The translations under genes were made by a program, and so were the position numbers. DNA of 64,000 bases from Pseudomonas fluorescens (GTDB taxonomy: Bacteria > Pseudomonadota > Gammaproteobacteria > Pseudomonadales > Pseudomonadaceae). Below are positions 15,425 through 23,700 of this stretch, piece after piece. Location of the stretch: positions 5,332,001-5,396,000 of the forward strand of contig NZ_CP038438.1 in the NCBI RefSeq assembly GCF_004683905.1. The letters are read 5' to 3'. The notes below the pieces were generated by a model that was not told where the DNA came from, did no database searches, and saw nothing but the letters and a program-made list of their open reading frames with translations. Every line of letters starts with the position of its first letter. The stretch's first letter is position 1.

Positions 15425-16065
15425 TCTATACCAACCTGAATCCAGAGAAAGCTCTGATTTGGCGTATCGTCCATCGCGATAACCTGCCCTGGATTCTGGA
15501 CAACGGTCTGCATTGCGCAAACTCGGAAGCAAAGGCACCTCAGTACGTGAATATCGGCAACGTCGACTTGATCGACAAACGCCGTTTCCGTCAGGTGCCT
15601 ATCGCACCCGAAGGCGTACTGGCCGACTACGTGCCCTTCTATTTCACACCCTTCTCGGTGATGATGCAGAACATTCACTCTGGCTGGAGTGTTCAACAAC
15701 GCGGCAATGACGAGATCGTGATTCTGGTCTCAAGCCTCTATCGCGTTGAAGAGCTTGGCCTACCGTTTGTCTTCACAAACGCTCATGCCTACCCGAGTTG
15801 GACAAACTACTACAGCGATCTGGCGAATCTCGACCAGATCGATTGGTCTATCCTTCAACGGCGCGACTTCAAGCGCGATCCTGACGACCCTCGCAAAATG
15901 GAGCGTTATCAGGCTGAGGCGCTGATCCACCAACATTTACCGATTACGGGACTACTGGGCATCATGTGCCACACCGATGCAATGAAAGTACGCATAGAAG
16001 CAGACGTGGCCGTTAGAGGCTTGACGTTGCCGGTCCATGCGCGTCCCAAATGGTATTTCCAATGA
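15421..16065 (+). CDS. darT: DarT-type DNA ADP-ribosyltransferase toxin
   Basis: A 214-residue DarT (DUF4433) toxin. The family core is complete: IWRIVHRDNLPWILDNGL near the N terminus, a basic stretch KRRFRQVP followed by DYVPFYFTPFSVMM (residues 53-82), AHAYPSWTNYY, and the likely catalytic Glu166 in ERYQAEALI. DarT transfers ADP-ribose from NAD to single-stranded DNA, which stalls replication, and DarTG systems can block phage. It overlaps the DarT-like gene before it and darG after it by ATGA at both ends, so all three are translated together. Whether it modifies thymidine or guanosine cannot be settled by eye. Confidence 0.9.
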   Translation: MIYTNLNPEKALIWRIVHRDNLPWILDNGLHCANSEAKAPQYVNIGNVDLIDKRRFRQVPIAPEGVLADYVPFYFTPFSVMMQNIHSGWSVQQRGNDEIVILVSSLYRVEELGLPFVFTNAHAYPSWTNYYSDLANLDQIDWSILQRRDFKRDPDDPRKMERYQAEALIHQHLPITGLLGIMCHTDAMKVRIEADVAVRGLTLPVHARPKWYFQ

Positions 16066-17147
16066 TCAGATTCACCCAAGGCAACCTGCTGGAAGCCAAA
16101 ACTGAAGCGCTCGTCAATACGGTGAATACCGTGGGCGTGATGGGTAAGGGCATCGCGCTGATGTTCAAAGAGCGCTTTGCGCAAAATTACCGCGTGTATG
16201 CAGCGGCATGTAAGGCCGGGGAAGTAGAAACCGGCAAGATGCACGTGACGGCCACCAATGAACTCGATGGCCCACGCTGGATCGTGAACTTCCCTACCAA
16301 ACGCCATTGGCGTTCACCGTCGCAAATGGCGTGGATAACTGAAGGCTTGCATGATCTGCGTCGGTTTCTGCTTGAGAACGACGTGAAATCTGTCGCCGTC
16401 CCACCTCTCGGTGCTGGTAACGGCGGTTTGAAGTGGCCTGAAGTACGCGAGCAGATTATAGAAGTGCTGGGTGACCTGGATGTCGATGTATTAGTGTTCG
16501 AACCCTCTAATCAGTATCTGAATGTCGCTAAGCGCGATGGCGTTGAGCAACTCACTCCGGCACGCGCACTGATTGCTGAGTTGGTCCGGCGTTATTGGGT
16601 TCTGGGCATGGAATGCAGCCTGCTCGAAATTCAGAAACTGGCTTGGTTTCTTGAGCGTGCCATCGAGAAAATTCCAGGTACCGAGAATCCGCTAAACCTC
16701 AAATTTGTCGCTCATAAATTCGGTCCGTATGCCAATCGATTGGAGCATCTGCTCAACAATCTGGATGGCAGCTATCTACATTGCGACAAGCGCATCAGTG
16801 ATGCAGGAATCACCGATGTCATTTGGTTTGATCAAGATCGCAAAGCCTTTTTGCAAACCTACCTCAAGACTGAAGCCAAGGAATACTCCCAGGCTTTAGA
16901 GCGAACGGCTGAATTGATCGACGGTTTTGAGTCACCTTTCGGCATGGAGTTGCTGGCCACCGTTGATTGGTTGCTGATTCGGGAAAGGATTGCTCCAACC
17001 GTTCCTGCGGTACGTAAAGCACTGAAGAACTGGGACGGTGGGTCAGGAGCTGCGGTGCGTAAAAACAAGTTATTCGATGATCAGGCACTGGGAATCGCGA
17101 TCACTCGTCTGACATCCAGCAGTTTCAGCCCGGAACTAGCGGCCTGA
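16062..17147 (+). CDS. darG: DarG-type antitoxin: macrodomain DNA ADP-ribosylglycohydrolase
   Basis: A 361-residue antitoxin. Residues 1-155 are a macrodomain (IRFTQGNLL; LVNTVNTVGVMGKGIALMFK; VAVPPLGAGNGGLKWPEV), which in DarG removes ADP-ribose from DNA. Residues 165-355 form a second domain (SLLEIQKLAWFLERA; KFVAHKFGPYANRLEHLLN) that resembles the Panacea/SocA-type antitoxin fold; in known DarG proteins the C-terminal domain binds DarT directly. The ATG at 16062 overlaps the darT stop. In this operon it would have to neutralise two DarT-like proteins, which is unusual. Confidence 0.92.
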   Translation: MIRFTQGNLLEAKTEALVNTVNTVGVMGKGIALMFKERFAQNYRVYAAACKAGEVETGKMHVTATNELDGPRWIVNFPTKRHWRSPSQMAWITEGLHDLRRFLLENDVKSVAVPPLGAGNGGLKWPEVREQIIEVLGDLDVDVLVFEPSNQYLNVAKRDGVEQLTPARALIAELVRRYWVLGMECSLLEIQKLAWFLERAIEKIPGTENPLNLKFVAHKFGPYANRLEHLLNNLDGSYLHCDKRISDAGITDVIWFDQDRKAFLQTYLKTEAKEYSQALERTAELIDGFESPFGMELLATVDWLLIRERIAPTVPAVRKALKNWDGGSGAAVRKNKLFDDQALGIAITRLTSSSFSPELAA

Positions 17148-17160
17148 TATCGTTATGAAA

Positions 17161-17183
17161 GGGGGCAAGAAGTACTTGCCCCC
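17161..17183 (+). terminator. Hairpin closing the DarG operon
   Basis: GGGGGCAAG and CTTGCCCCC form a perfect nine-base-pair stem with a five-base loop, 13 bases after the darG stop. There is no T-run, so it is either a weak terminator or a transcript-end stabiliser. It marks the right edge of the defence island. Confidence 0.55.
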
Positions 17184-17320
17184 TTACCGTCCCCAGACTG
17201 AAACGGACATTGCAATAAGCCATTAGCACATCCGCCCTAATTGCCCCGCGCCCAACCTCACCACTAAATTTCCATTCTGTTTTTGTGCATTACAAAAGCG
17301 CCAAGGAATGGAGCAACACC

Positions 17321-17881
17321 ATGTCGTCTTTTTTCAAACTCAATCAATCCGCTGTTCTACTGACCGCACTCCTGACCGCTACCTCTTCAGCCTTGGCAGA
17401 GGAGCAGAAGCTCGTTGGTGACTGGTGGATCATTTACGGCAACGGCGTTCCCCACAAGAACATCATGTATGTGGCCGACAGCACTTCAGTCGTGCCGTCG
17501 AAACACACCAAGGGGGCCAAGTTGGTCGCCGTGACGCTGGTGTATGAGGAACCCGGCAAACCGATGATCGATGCCTACAACCTCGAAGTTCAGTGTTCGA
17601 CGAACAAGGTCCGAATGCTCAATGGCCAGTCGGTTGATCGCATCGCCTACATGATGCGTAACCTCAAAGTTAACGACCAATGGCAGCAGCCGAAGGAGTT
17701 CTGGGTGCAGCGCACCAGCGAGTTTGTTTGCTCACCTGCCAAAAAGGACATGATCGCGCTGGGCAAGATGGAGTACCTGCAGATGATTCAGGGTCTGCAG
17801 CAGATGTTCTTCAAACTGGCGCCGATTCAGGAGAAAGGCCAGATGATGGACCACCTCGACTCGATCCTGGGCAACAAGTAA
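17321..17881 (+). CDS. Exported protein of unknown function
   Basis: A 186-residue protein with a typical signal peptide (SFFKLNQSAVLLTALLTATS, cut after SALA) and a mature part starting EEQKLVGDWWIIYGNG. The mature part has two cysteines (in EVQCSTNK and EFVCSPAK) that could form a disulphide, and a helical C terminus ending LDSILGNK. I recognise no family. The ATG at 17321 has a GGAATGGAG stretch upstream and starts the signal peptide directly; an earlier in-frame start at 17285 would bury it. The next gene begins 15 bases downstream and encodes a lipoprotein, so the two probably form an envelope operon. Confidence 0.75.
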   Translation: MSSFFKLNQSAVLLTALLTATSSALAEEQKLVGDWWIIYGNGVPHKNIMYVADSTSVVPSKHTKGAKLVAVTLVYEEPGKPMIDAYNLEVQCSTNKVRMLNGQSVDRIAYMMRNLKVNDQWQQPKEFWVQRTSEFVCSPAKKDMIALGKMEYLQMIQGLQQMFFKLAPIQEKGQMMDHLDSILGNK

Positions 17882-17896
17882 GCGGCGGGAATCACG

Positions 17897-18331
17897 ATGA
17901 ACCCATGGACTAAATCGTTATTGGCGCTGCTGATAACGCCCGCTGTTTTGCTGATCAATGGTTGCCACTTGATTGCCCAGTCGCGCTGGGAAGGACGCGA
18001 TGTGCAGGAAGCGCTCGATCTGTTTGGCAAACCCGACTCGATGAAAAAACAGACCGGGGCCAACGGCGAGAATCTGGCTGTGCTCACCTGGTACAAATCG
18101 TCCAACTGGACTACCACGGAAGCGGCCGGTACCTCAATGAATCACACCGGCAACGGCATGGTTTACACCGAATACTACGAGACGGTCGGCCACAGCTCGG
18201 ATTGCAAGCTCGAAGCCACCGTCAACAAGGCGAAAAAGATCGTGCTGTTCAGGATCGAGGACGGAAAGATCATCCACGGCAAGTGCATCAACGTGCCGTT
18301 CGTGCCTGGTTACATTCCGCCCGGTTTCTAG
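17897..18331 (+). CDS. Putative lipoprotein
   Basis: A 144-residue protein with a lipoprotein signal: a hydrophobic stretch (LLALLITPAVLLING) followed by a cysteine at about residue 23 in the lipobox LINGC. The mature part contains WEGRDVQEALDLFGKPDSM, reminiscent of small envelope proteins with an SmpA/BamE-like start, and two more cysteines (SSDCKLEA and GKCINVP). It ends PGYIPPGF. It follows the exported protein by 15 bases and ends just before a hairpin shared with the convergent mag operon. Function unknown. Confidence 0.75.
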   Translation: MNPWTKSLLALLITPAVLLINGCHLIAQSRWEGRDVQEALDLFGKPDSMKKQTGANGENLAVLTWYKSSNWTTTEAAGTSMNHTGNGMVYTEYYETVGHSSDCKLEATVNKAKKIVLFRIEDGKIIHGKCINVPFVPGYIPPGF

Positions 18332-18336
18332 TGCAA

Positions 18337-18360
18337 CCCTGAGCAGGCTGCTGCTCAGGG
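18337..18360. terminator. Convergent hairpin between the lipoprotein gene and magF
   Basis: A perfect ten-base-pair inverted repeat, CCCTGAGCAG and CTGCTCAGGG, with a four-base loop. It starts 5 bases after the lipoprotein stop and overlaps the last codons of magF. No T-run follows on the plus strand. It probably ends or protects both transcripts. Confidence 0.6.
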
Positions 18361-19167
18361 ATAGCTGAACGATTTCACCAACGTCAGTTCACCCACCGCC
18401 CGCATCGGCACCACAAACGTCTCCATTTTCTCGCTCGGCGTGCCTTCCTCGGTAATCACCGTCACCTGCGCCGTGGTCAGCGGCTGCACCGCCTCCTCCC
18501 CGCCTTCATCATCCCCCCGATAACCTCCGCCGAAGTAGTTCACATACACCAGATATTGGCCCTTGATCGGTGCCGGCATGGCGAAGATTTCCGGGCCATA
18601 GCCGGTGGTGACGTCGACGTCGAGCGCGGCGCCATTGGGTGCGACGCGGTCGCCGTACCAGATGTGCGCGCCGTCGGGGGTGATCAGGTGCAGATCGAGG
18701 TCGGTGCCGTCGCTGTCCCAGGACAGCAGCACGCGCAGTTTGGCCGGGGTGGCGCCGCCGCTGGCGTTGAGGAACTGCGTGCGATGGCGTTGCTGGCCGT
18801 CGGGGCTGCGCACTTCGACGCTGTTGCTGCCGTTGGGGAAGGAGAACGGGCGGTCGAAGCGGCCACTGTCGTCGATTTTCAGCGGCATGCTGACGCCGTT
18901 GACGATCAGTCGGCCCGGTTCCTTGTTCTTGGGGGTGGCTTTGATTTCGCCGCTGATGCGCGCGGTGTTGGCCTGGCCGACCGGGGTGTTGACCGAAGAG
19001 GCTGGGTAGTTGACGGTCTGGCGGAAGTTTTCGCCTTCGCCCTCGGGCGCGCCGGTGCGCCAGCCGCCGACCGGGGTGTCGAGTTTGACGCTGTCAGCGG
19101 CCATTGCCATCGGCCATGCATTGAACGCGCAGAGCAACAGCAAGACCTGTGGATAACGGAGTGTCAT
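18355..19167 (-). CDS. magF: MagF: DUF2135 (YfaP-like) periplasmic protein
   Basis: A 270-residue exported protein with the signal peptide LLLLCAFNAWPMAMAAD. The mature part has beta-rich repeats and the DUF2135 core (LLSWDSDGTDLDLHLITPDG; FAMPAPIKGQYLVYVNYFGG), as in E. coli YfaP. It is the last gene of the operon that in P. aeruginosa is called magA-F, where the products associate with the alpha-2-macroglobulin MagD. The WDSDGTDLDLH segment has the look of a metal-binding loop. The first gene of the operon, magA, encodes a second DUF2135 protein with the same core, so the operon is bracketed by paralogues. Confidence 0.88.
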   Translation of the reverse strand: MTLRYPQVLLLLCAFNAWPMAMAADSVKLDTPVGGWRTGAPEGEGENFRQTVNYPASSVNTPVGQANTARISGEIKATPKNKEPGRLIVNGVSMPLKIDDSGRFDRPFSFPNGSNSVEVRSPDGQQRHRTQFLNASGGATPAKLRVLLSWDSDGTDLDLHLITPDGAHIWYGDRVAPNGAALDVDVTTGYGPEIFAMPAPIKGQYLVYVNYFGGGYRGDDEGGEEAVQPLTTAQVTVITEEGTPSEKMETFVVPMRAVGELTLVKSFSYP

Positions 19168-19170
19168 GGT

Positions 19171-20790
19171 CTATTCCAGCAAGAGGTGACGGGCGAGCCC
19201 TTCGATGTAGGTTTCATCCTGGCCATTGGGATGTGCTTCAAAGGCCAGGTGCAGGTATTCGTGAGTCAGGTCGAGGCGATCCTGCAGCGTGAGCACGCCG
19301 CGCACGTAAATGCGCTGGCGTTCGCGATCGACAAACGGGCGGCCGAACGCCAGTTTGCACACGGCGAACGAGCTGACTTCGTTGTAGCCGGTTTCGCTTT
19401 CCAGCGTCGGACGCCAGCCGCGGCGCTGCTTTTGCAGCCAGTCCTGTGCGGCGGGCAGTGCTTCGCAGGAAGCAACCGGGTTGTCCCAACGGCTGAGGCT
19501 CGCGCGCGGATAGGCGTGCAGCAGAATCGCGTCGTAGCGCTGGCCGGCGTTGGCCTGCTCGACGGCTTGTTGCCAAGCGAGTTTGTCCGGGCCGGGTTGA
19601 TCGGAGTGATAGGTGACGGTGCTGCCGGCCAGCACCAGATCCGCTGTCCATGCGGCGATGTTGCGCGACTCGGCGGAGGCCGGACGCGGAGCGACGCGCT
19701 GACGGTTGCTGCTGTCGTCGATGCTCAGGCAATCGCCGTTGCGCGTGGCGTTTTGCAGCAGATAGGTGCGGATCGCCACGGCCAAGGCTTTGGCCGCTTC
19801 GGCAGGTTCAGGTTTGGCTTCGCGTTCAAGAACACGGGCAACGTATTCTTCGCGATCAAGCCGGGCGACCAGTTTCTCGTTGAGCAGAAACAGTTCGCCG
19901 GCGCTGTGAATATCCAGCGCATTGCCGTTGGCGAACTCGACGCGGTAGTCGCCTTGCAACGGGCCGGAAGACACCACCCGATCCCCTGCCAGAACACGCG
20001 TCAGCGGATAGCGCGAGAACAGTCCGACCTCTACACAACGCCCTGCTTCCGCCGGCCACGAAGCAGGCAGGACCGTCGCCAGCGCCTGACCGTAATGGCG
20101 CAAAACCATCTGACTGGTGCCACGCCCACCGGCCCAGATCGGCGAGCCGTCCGCCGTCCAACCGGCGAAACCGCCCTGCCGCGATTGCGGATCCTGATCG
20201 CCGAGCCAGCTCCAGGTTTTCACCCGCAGGCGACCACCCAGTTCGCCGACGACATTGCCGTCCGCCGCATTCAGCACGACGTCGAGCAACACGCGGCGCA
20301 TCTGCTCCTGCGCTGGCAGCACCGACAACACCTTCAGCAAGTCAGTCACGGAAACCCGAGTAGCCGGTTGCACGGTCGGCAAATCCAGCAACCACGACGG
20401 CGCCTGCCGCGCCTGCCAATAGGTGCGCCAATCGGCGGCAGTAATGCCCAATCTCGCCGGCTCAAAGTACAACCCGCAGGATTTGACCAACGCCTGATCA
20501 CGCTCGATCTTGCCGCCCGCCGAGCAGCAATAAACCTCCTCCTTCGATTGCCCGCGACATTCATACGCTGGCTCGCGCGCGCCGGTATCCACCAGCCACG
20601 CGTAGACGAACAATTTCCAAAGACTGCCCAGCGGCGTATCCAGCGTCGACGGCAACGGCTCGCGGGCGATCAGTTGCGTGTGATTCAACGACAGCAACTC
20701 GCCCTTGTACGCCAGCCGCAGCGGCTCATCCTGCGCCGTCGCCAGCGCAGGCATCACACACATCAGCAGCCACAGCAGCGGCCGGTTCAT
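19171..20790 (-). CDS. magE: MagE: DUF2300 (YfaQ-like) exported protein
   Basis: A 539-residue exported protein. Three parts can be seen. Near the N terminus is GSLWKLFVYAWLVD, an SxxK motif (Ser56-Lys59) like those of penicillin-binding proteins. The middle has REEYVARVLEREAKPEPAEA and AKALAVAIRTYLL, closely like SpoIID-type peptidoglycan proteins. The C terminus has HEYLH (510-514) within a conserved DLTHEYLHLAFE, an HExxH zinc motif. Whether any of the three is an active enzyme is not known. It starts one base after the end of magD. A role in peptidoglycan handling around the macroglobulin complex is a reasonable inference. Confidence 0.85.
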   Translation of the reverse strand: MNRPLLWLLMCVMPALATAQDEPLRLAYKGELLSLNHTQLIAREPLPSTLDTPLGSLWKLFVYAWLVDTGAREPAYECRGQSKEEVYCCSAGGKIERDQALVKSCGLYFEPARLGITAADWRTYWQARQAPSWLLDLPTVQPATRVSVTDLLKVLSVLPAQEQMRRVLLDVVLNAADGNVVGELGGRLRVKTWSWLGDQDPQSRQGGFAGWTADGSPIWAGGRGTSQMVLRHYGQALATVLPASWPAEAGRCVEVGLFSRYPLTRVLAGDRVVSSGPLQGDYRVEFANGNALDIHSAGELFLLNEKLVARLDREEYVARVLEREAKPEPAEAAKALAVAIRTYLLQNATRNGDCLSIDDSSNRQRVAPRPASAESRNIAAWTADLVLAGSTVTYHSDQPGPDKLAWQQAVEQANAGQRYDAILLHAYPRASLSRWDNPVASCEALPAAQDWLQKQRRGWRPTLESETGYNEVSSFAVCKLAFGRPFVDRERQRIYVRGVLTLQDRLDLTHEYLHLAFEAHPNGQDETYIEGLARHLLLE

Positions 20791-20791
20791 G

Positions 20792-23700
20792 TCAGTTGAC
20801 CGTGACCTGACCGAGGGCGGCTTTCGCTTCCCGGGCCTGATGCTGCGGCGCGTAGACCTGAGTGAAACGCACCGGCGGCAGGTTGAACTGACCCTTCTGC
20901 GAGAAGCGCACCAGATGGCGCAGGCGCAATTCGCCGCTCAGCGCATCCACCGGCACCGCGTAGGCCAATTGCCCCGGTTCGAAGCGCGCCTTTTCCAGCG
21001 CGGTCGGCTCGGTGCCGTCCTTGCCCTGCAACTTGATGCCCCAGGTGGTGCGCTCGACATCGGCGCCCGGTGGCAGCGGCACTTCGAGCATGCCGTAGCG
21101 CAGCGGTTTCGGCGCCTTGCTGGTGAGGATCACTTCGTCCAGATACAGGCTGTCGCTGGACAGCGGTTTGCTGCCGACCGGCTCCAATTTGAAAGTGAAC
21201 GCTTCGTCGCCCGGCACCAGCCGCGACAAACGGCGGGTGATAGTCACGGCCATTGGATCGACGGCCGGTTGCTGGGTCTGGAAGCTCAGTGCCGCCCGCA
21301 GCGGTCGCTCCTGAGTACCGGACACCGACAACACATTCGGCACTGGCGTCGCACCCTGCCAGGTCCAGTAAATCTCGCCGGTGGCGCCGTAGTTTTTCTT
21401 CCAGCCTTCACCCGGCAGCAGCGCGATGGTCGGCGAGGCCTGAGCGATGCTGCGTTGCAACCAGCTCAGCGCCAGGGCGCGTTCGAGGGTCGATTGCTGT
21501 GGCAGCAGACGTTGCAGCAACGCTGTCGCACGGGCCTGATCGAACGCTTGCAGCGACAGGTTCAGCGCTTCGACAAACGGCTGCGAACTGACCGCCAGAC
21601 GCTGTTGTGCCGCAGCGACCTGGCGATTGAACGCGTCGGGCAACGCAACTTTCGACTGAGTCGCCAGCGCCGCGGTCAATACCCGCGCCGCCGCCAGACC
21701 GAGCGCCGAATCCGGGTCGCTCATCACCAGGCTGTCTTCGCCGTCGTCCATCAGGGTTTCGGCATTGCCTTCACCAGCCTTCGCCAGATCGTCCATCAAG
21801 CCGCTGAGCAAAGTGTTCACCGGCAGATGCATCTGCTTGGCGAACGACAGGATCAGCGCCCGCTGCAGCAGTGGCGTGTTCGGCGCTTGCTTGGCGTAGA
21901 CCTCCAGCACTCGCTGCCAGTGCTCCGGTGGCAAGGTCAGTTCCAGCACCTGACTGGCGTTCCAGTCGGCGTAGTAGGCGTAAGCGGTGAGGAACGCGTC
22001 CGGCTCGCCGTCGAAGCCCCACCAGGTGAAGCTCGCCGACGGCCCGGCCATTTGCACCAGACGCAGACGGCTGTTCTGCATGATCAGGCGCAGGCGATCG
22101 CGGATCTGTGGGCTCGACGCCAGCGACGGATAAGCGATGCTCAGCGGCAGCAAACGGCTGGCCGTCTGCTCGACGCCGCCGTACGGGTAGCTCAGCAGAT
22201 CATCGAGCGCGGAACGGAACAGCGCTTGCGGACTGTCATCCAGACGCAGACGAATGTCGGTGGCGTCGGCCGGCAGGCTCAACGGGGTGTCGCCGCTGGC
22301 CACGTCGAGGCTCTGGGTTTGCGTGACTTGCCAGCCGTCACCGGTCGCGCTCAGGCGCACAGCCAGGGAGTCCGCGGTTTTGCCATCCTGCACCAGCTCG
22401 GCAGTCCACTCACCGGTCGCCAGCGCAAACGCTGGCAGCGGCACGTAGTTGATGCCGTTATTCAGGGTCACCGGCAGGCGTTGTTCGGCGCCAGCGTAAT
22501 GGGTGACCAGCTCAGCCTTGACCGGTTTTTCCGCCTGGCTGAAGGCAAACACACCGAGTTGCGGCTGATCGCCCTTGCGGAATTTGCTCGGCCCGCTCCA
22601 CTTCAGGTACAGCGGTTTTTCCGAACGGACGAACTGTTTTTTCTGCCCGACCTGGCCGTCGTCGGCGATGGCCCGGGCGGTAATGCGCCAGCGGGTCAGC
22701 GAGTCCGGCATCTTGAAGGTGAAACGGGTTTTGCCGTCGGCACCGGTGAGCAATTCCGGCTGCCACGCGGCGGTGTCGACGTCTTCACGACGTGGGCGCT
22801 CCAGCACTTTCACCCCACGTTCGCTGCGGTTGGCCTTGCCCGGCGCGCCGGGGCTGCCCGGCAACGCCACGTCGTAACTGATGAACGACAGGCTGGCGCT
22901 GGTGCGCACATTATTGCGACGCGGGTGGTAGAAGAACTGGTCGATGGTCGGCGCGACTTCCGGTTGCAGCGCGTAGACCATTTCATCGACAACACTCACC
23001 GTCAGATGCGCCGGAACTGCTTTACCGGCGAACTGCGTAGTCAGGTCGACGGTCACCGTGTCGCCCGGCAGATACACCTGTTTGTCGGTGCTGATCGCCA
23101 CGTCGATTTGCGGGGCAATCACTTTGATCCCGGCGTTCTGGAAGCTGTACTGCCCGCCCTTGGTGTACAGCACCGAGAAGGTCAGGTTCGGCGCGAAATT
23201 GTCCTTCACCGGGATGCGTGCGCGGTATTGGGTGTCGCTGAGTTTTTCCAGTTTCAGCCAGTCGCCGCCCTTGGCCAGCAGCGCGGTGGCTTCGACCTTG
23301 TCGCGCTCCAGCGACAGCAATGCATCGCTGACCGGCTCAGGGAAGGTGATCAGTGCCAGCGCTTCATCGCCGGCCTTGTACTCGGGCTTGTCGAGGACGA
23401 TTTCCACAGTGCCCGGCACCGCTTTGACACCGTCGCCGGTGACCGAATGGCCGGTGGCGCCGAGGACGCGACCGTGTTGATCTTTCAGCGTCAGGTTGTA
23501 AGTACCCGGACGCTCGAAGGCCAGACTAAAGCCTTTGTCAGTCGCCGCGAGTTTGCCTTCGCCAGTGCTCTGGTCTTCCAGACGCACCCAGCTGTAGCTG
23601 CTTGGGGTCACGGCTTTGCTCTGCTCGCTGCCGCCCTCGTTGGCGTAGCTGAACGCGACTTTGTCGTTGACTGCGCTGAAACGTTGCGGCGCACTCAGGC

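Noticed and set aside
3623..17147. Prophage or tailocin spanning the repressor and the island
   Set aside because: Apart from the S24 repressor there are no phage structural, lysis, replication or integration genes.
18556..20799. A 747-codon open frame on the plus strand
   Set aside because: It runs antisense through magF and magE, which have signal peptides and family motifs; the plus-strand text has none.
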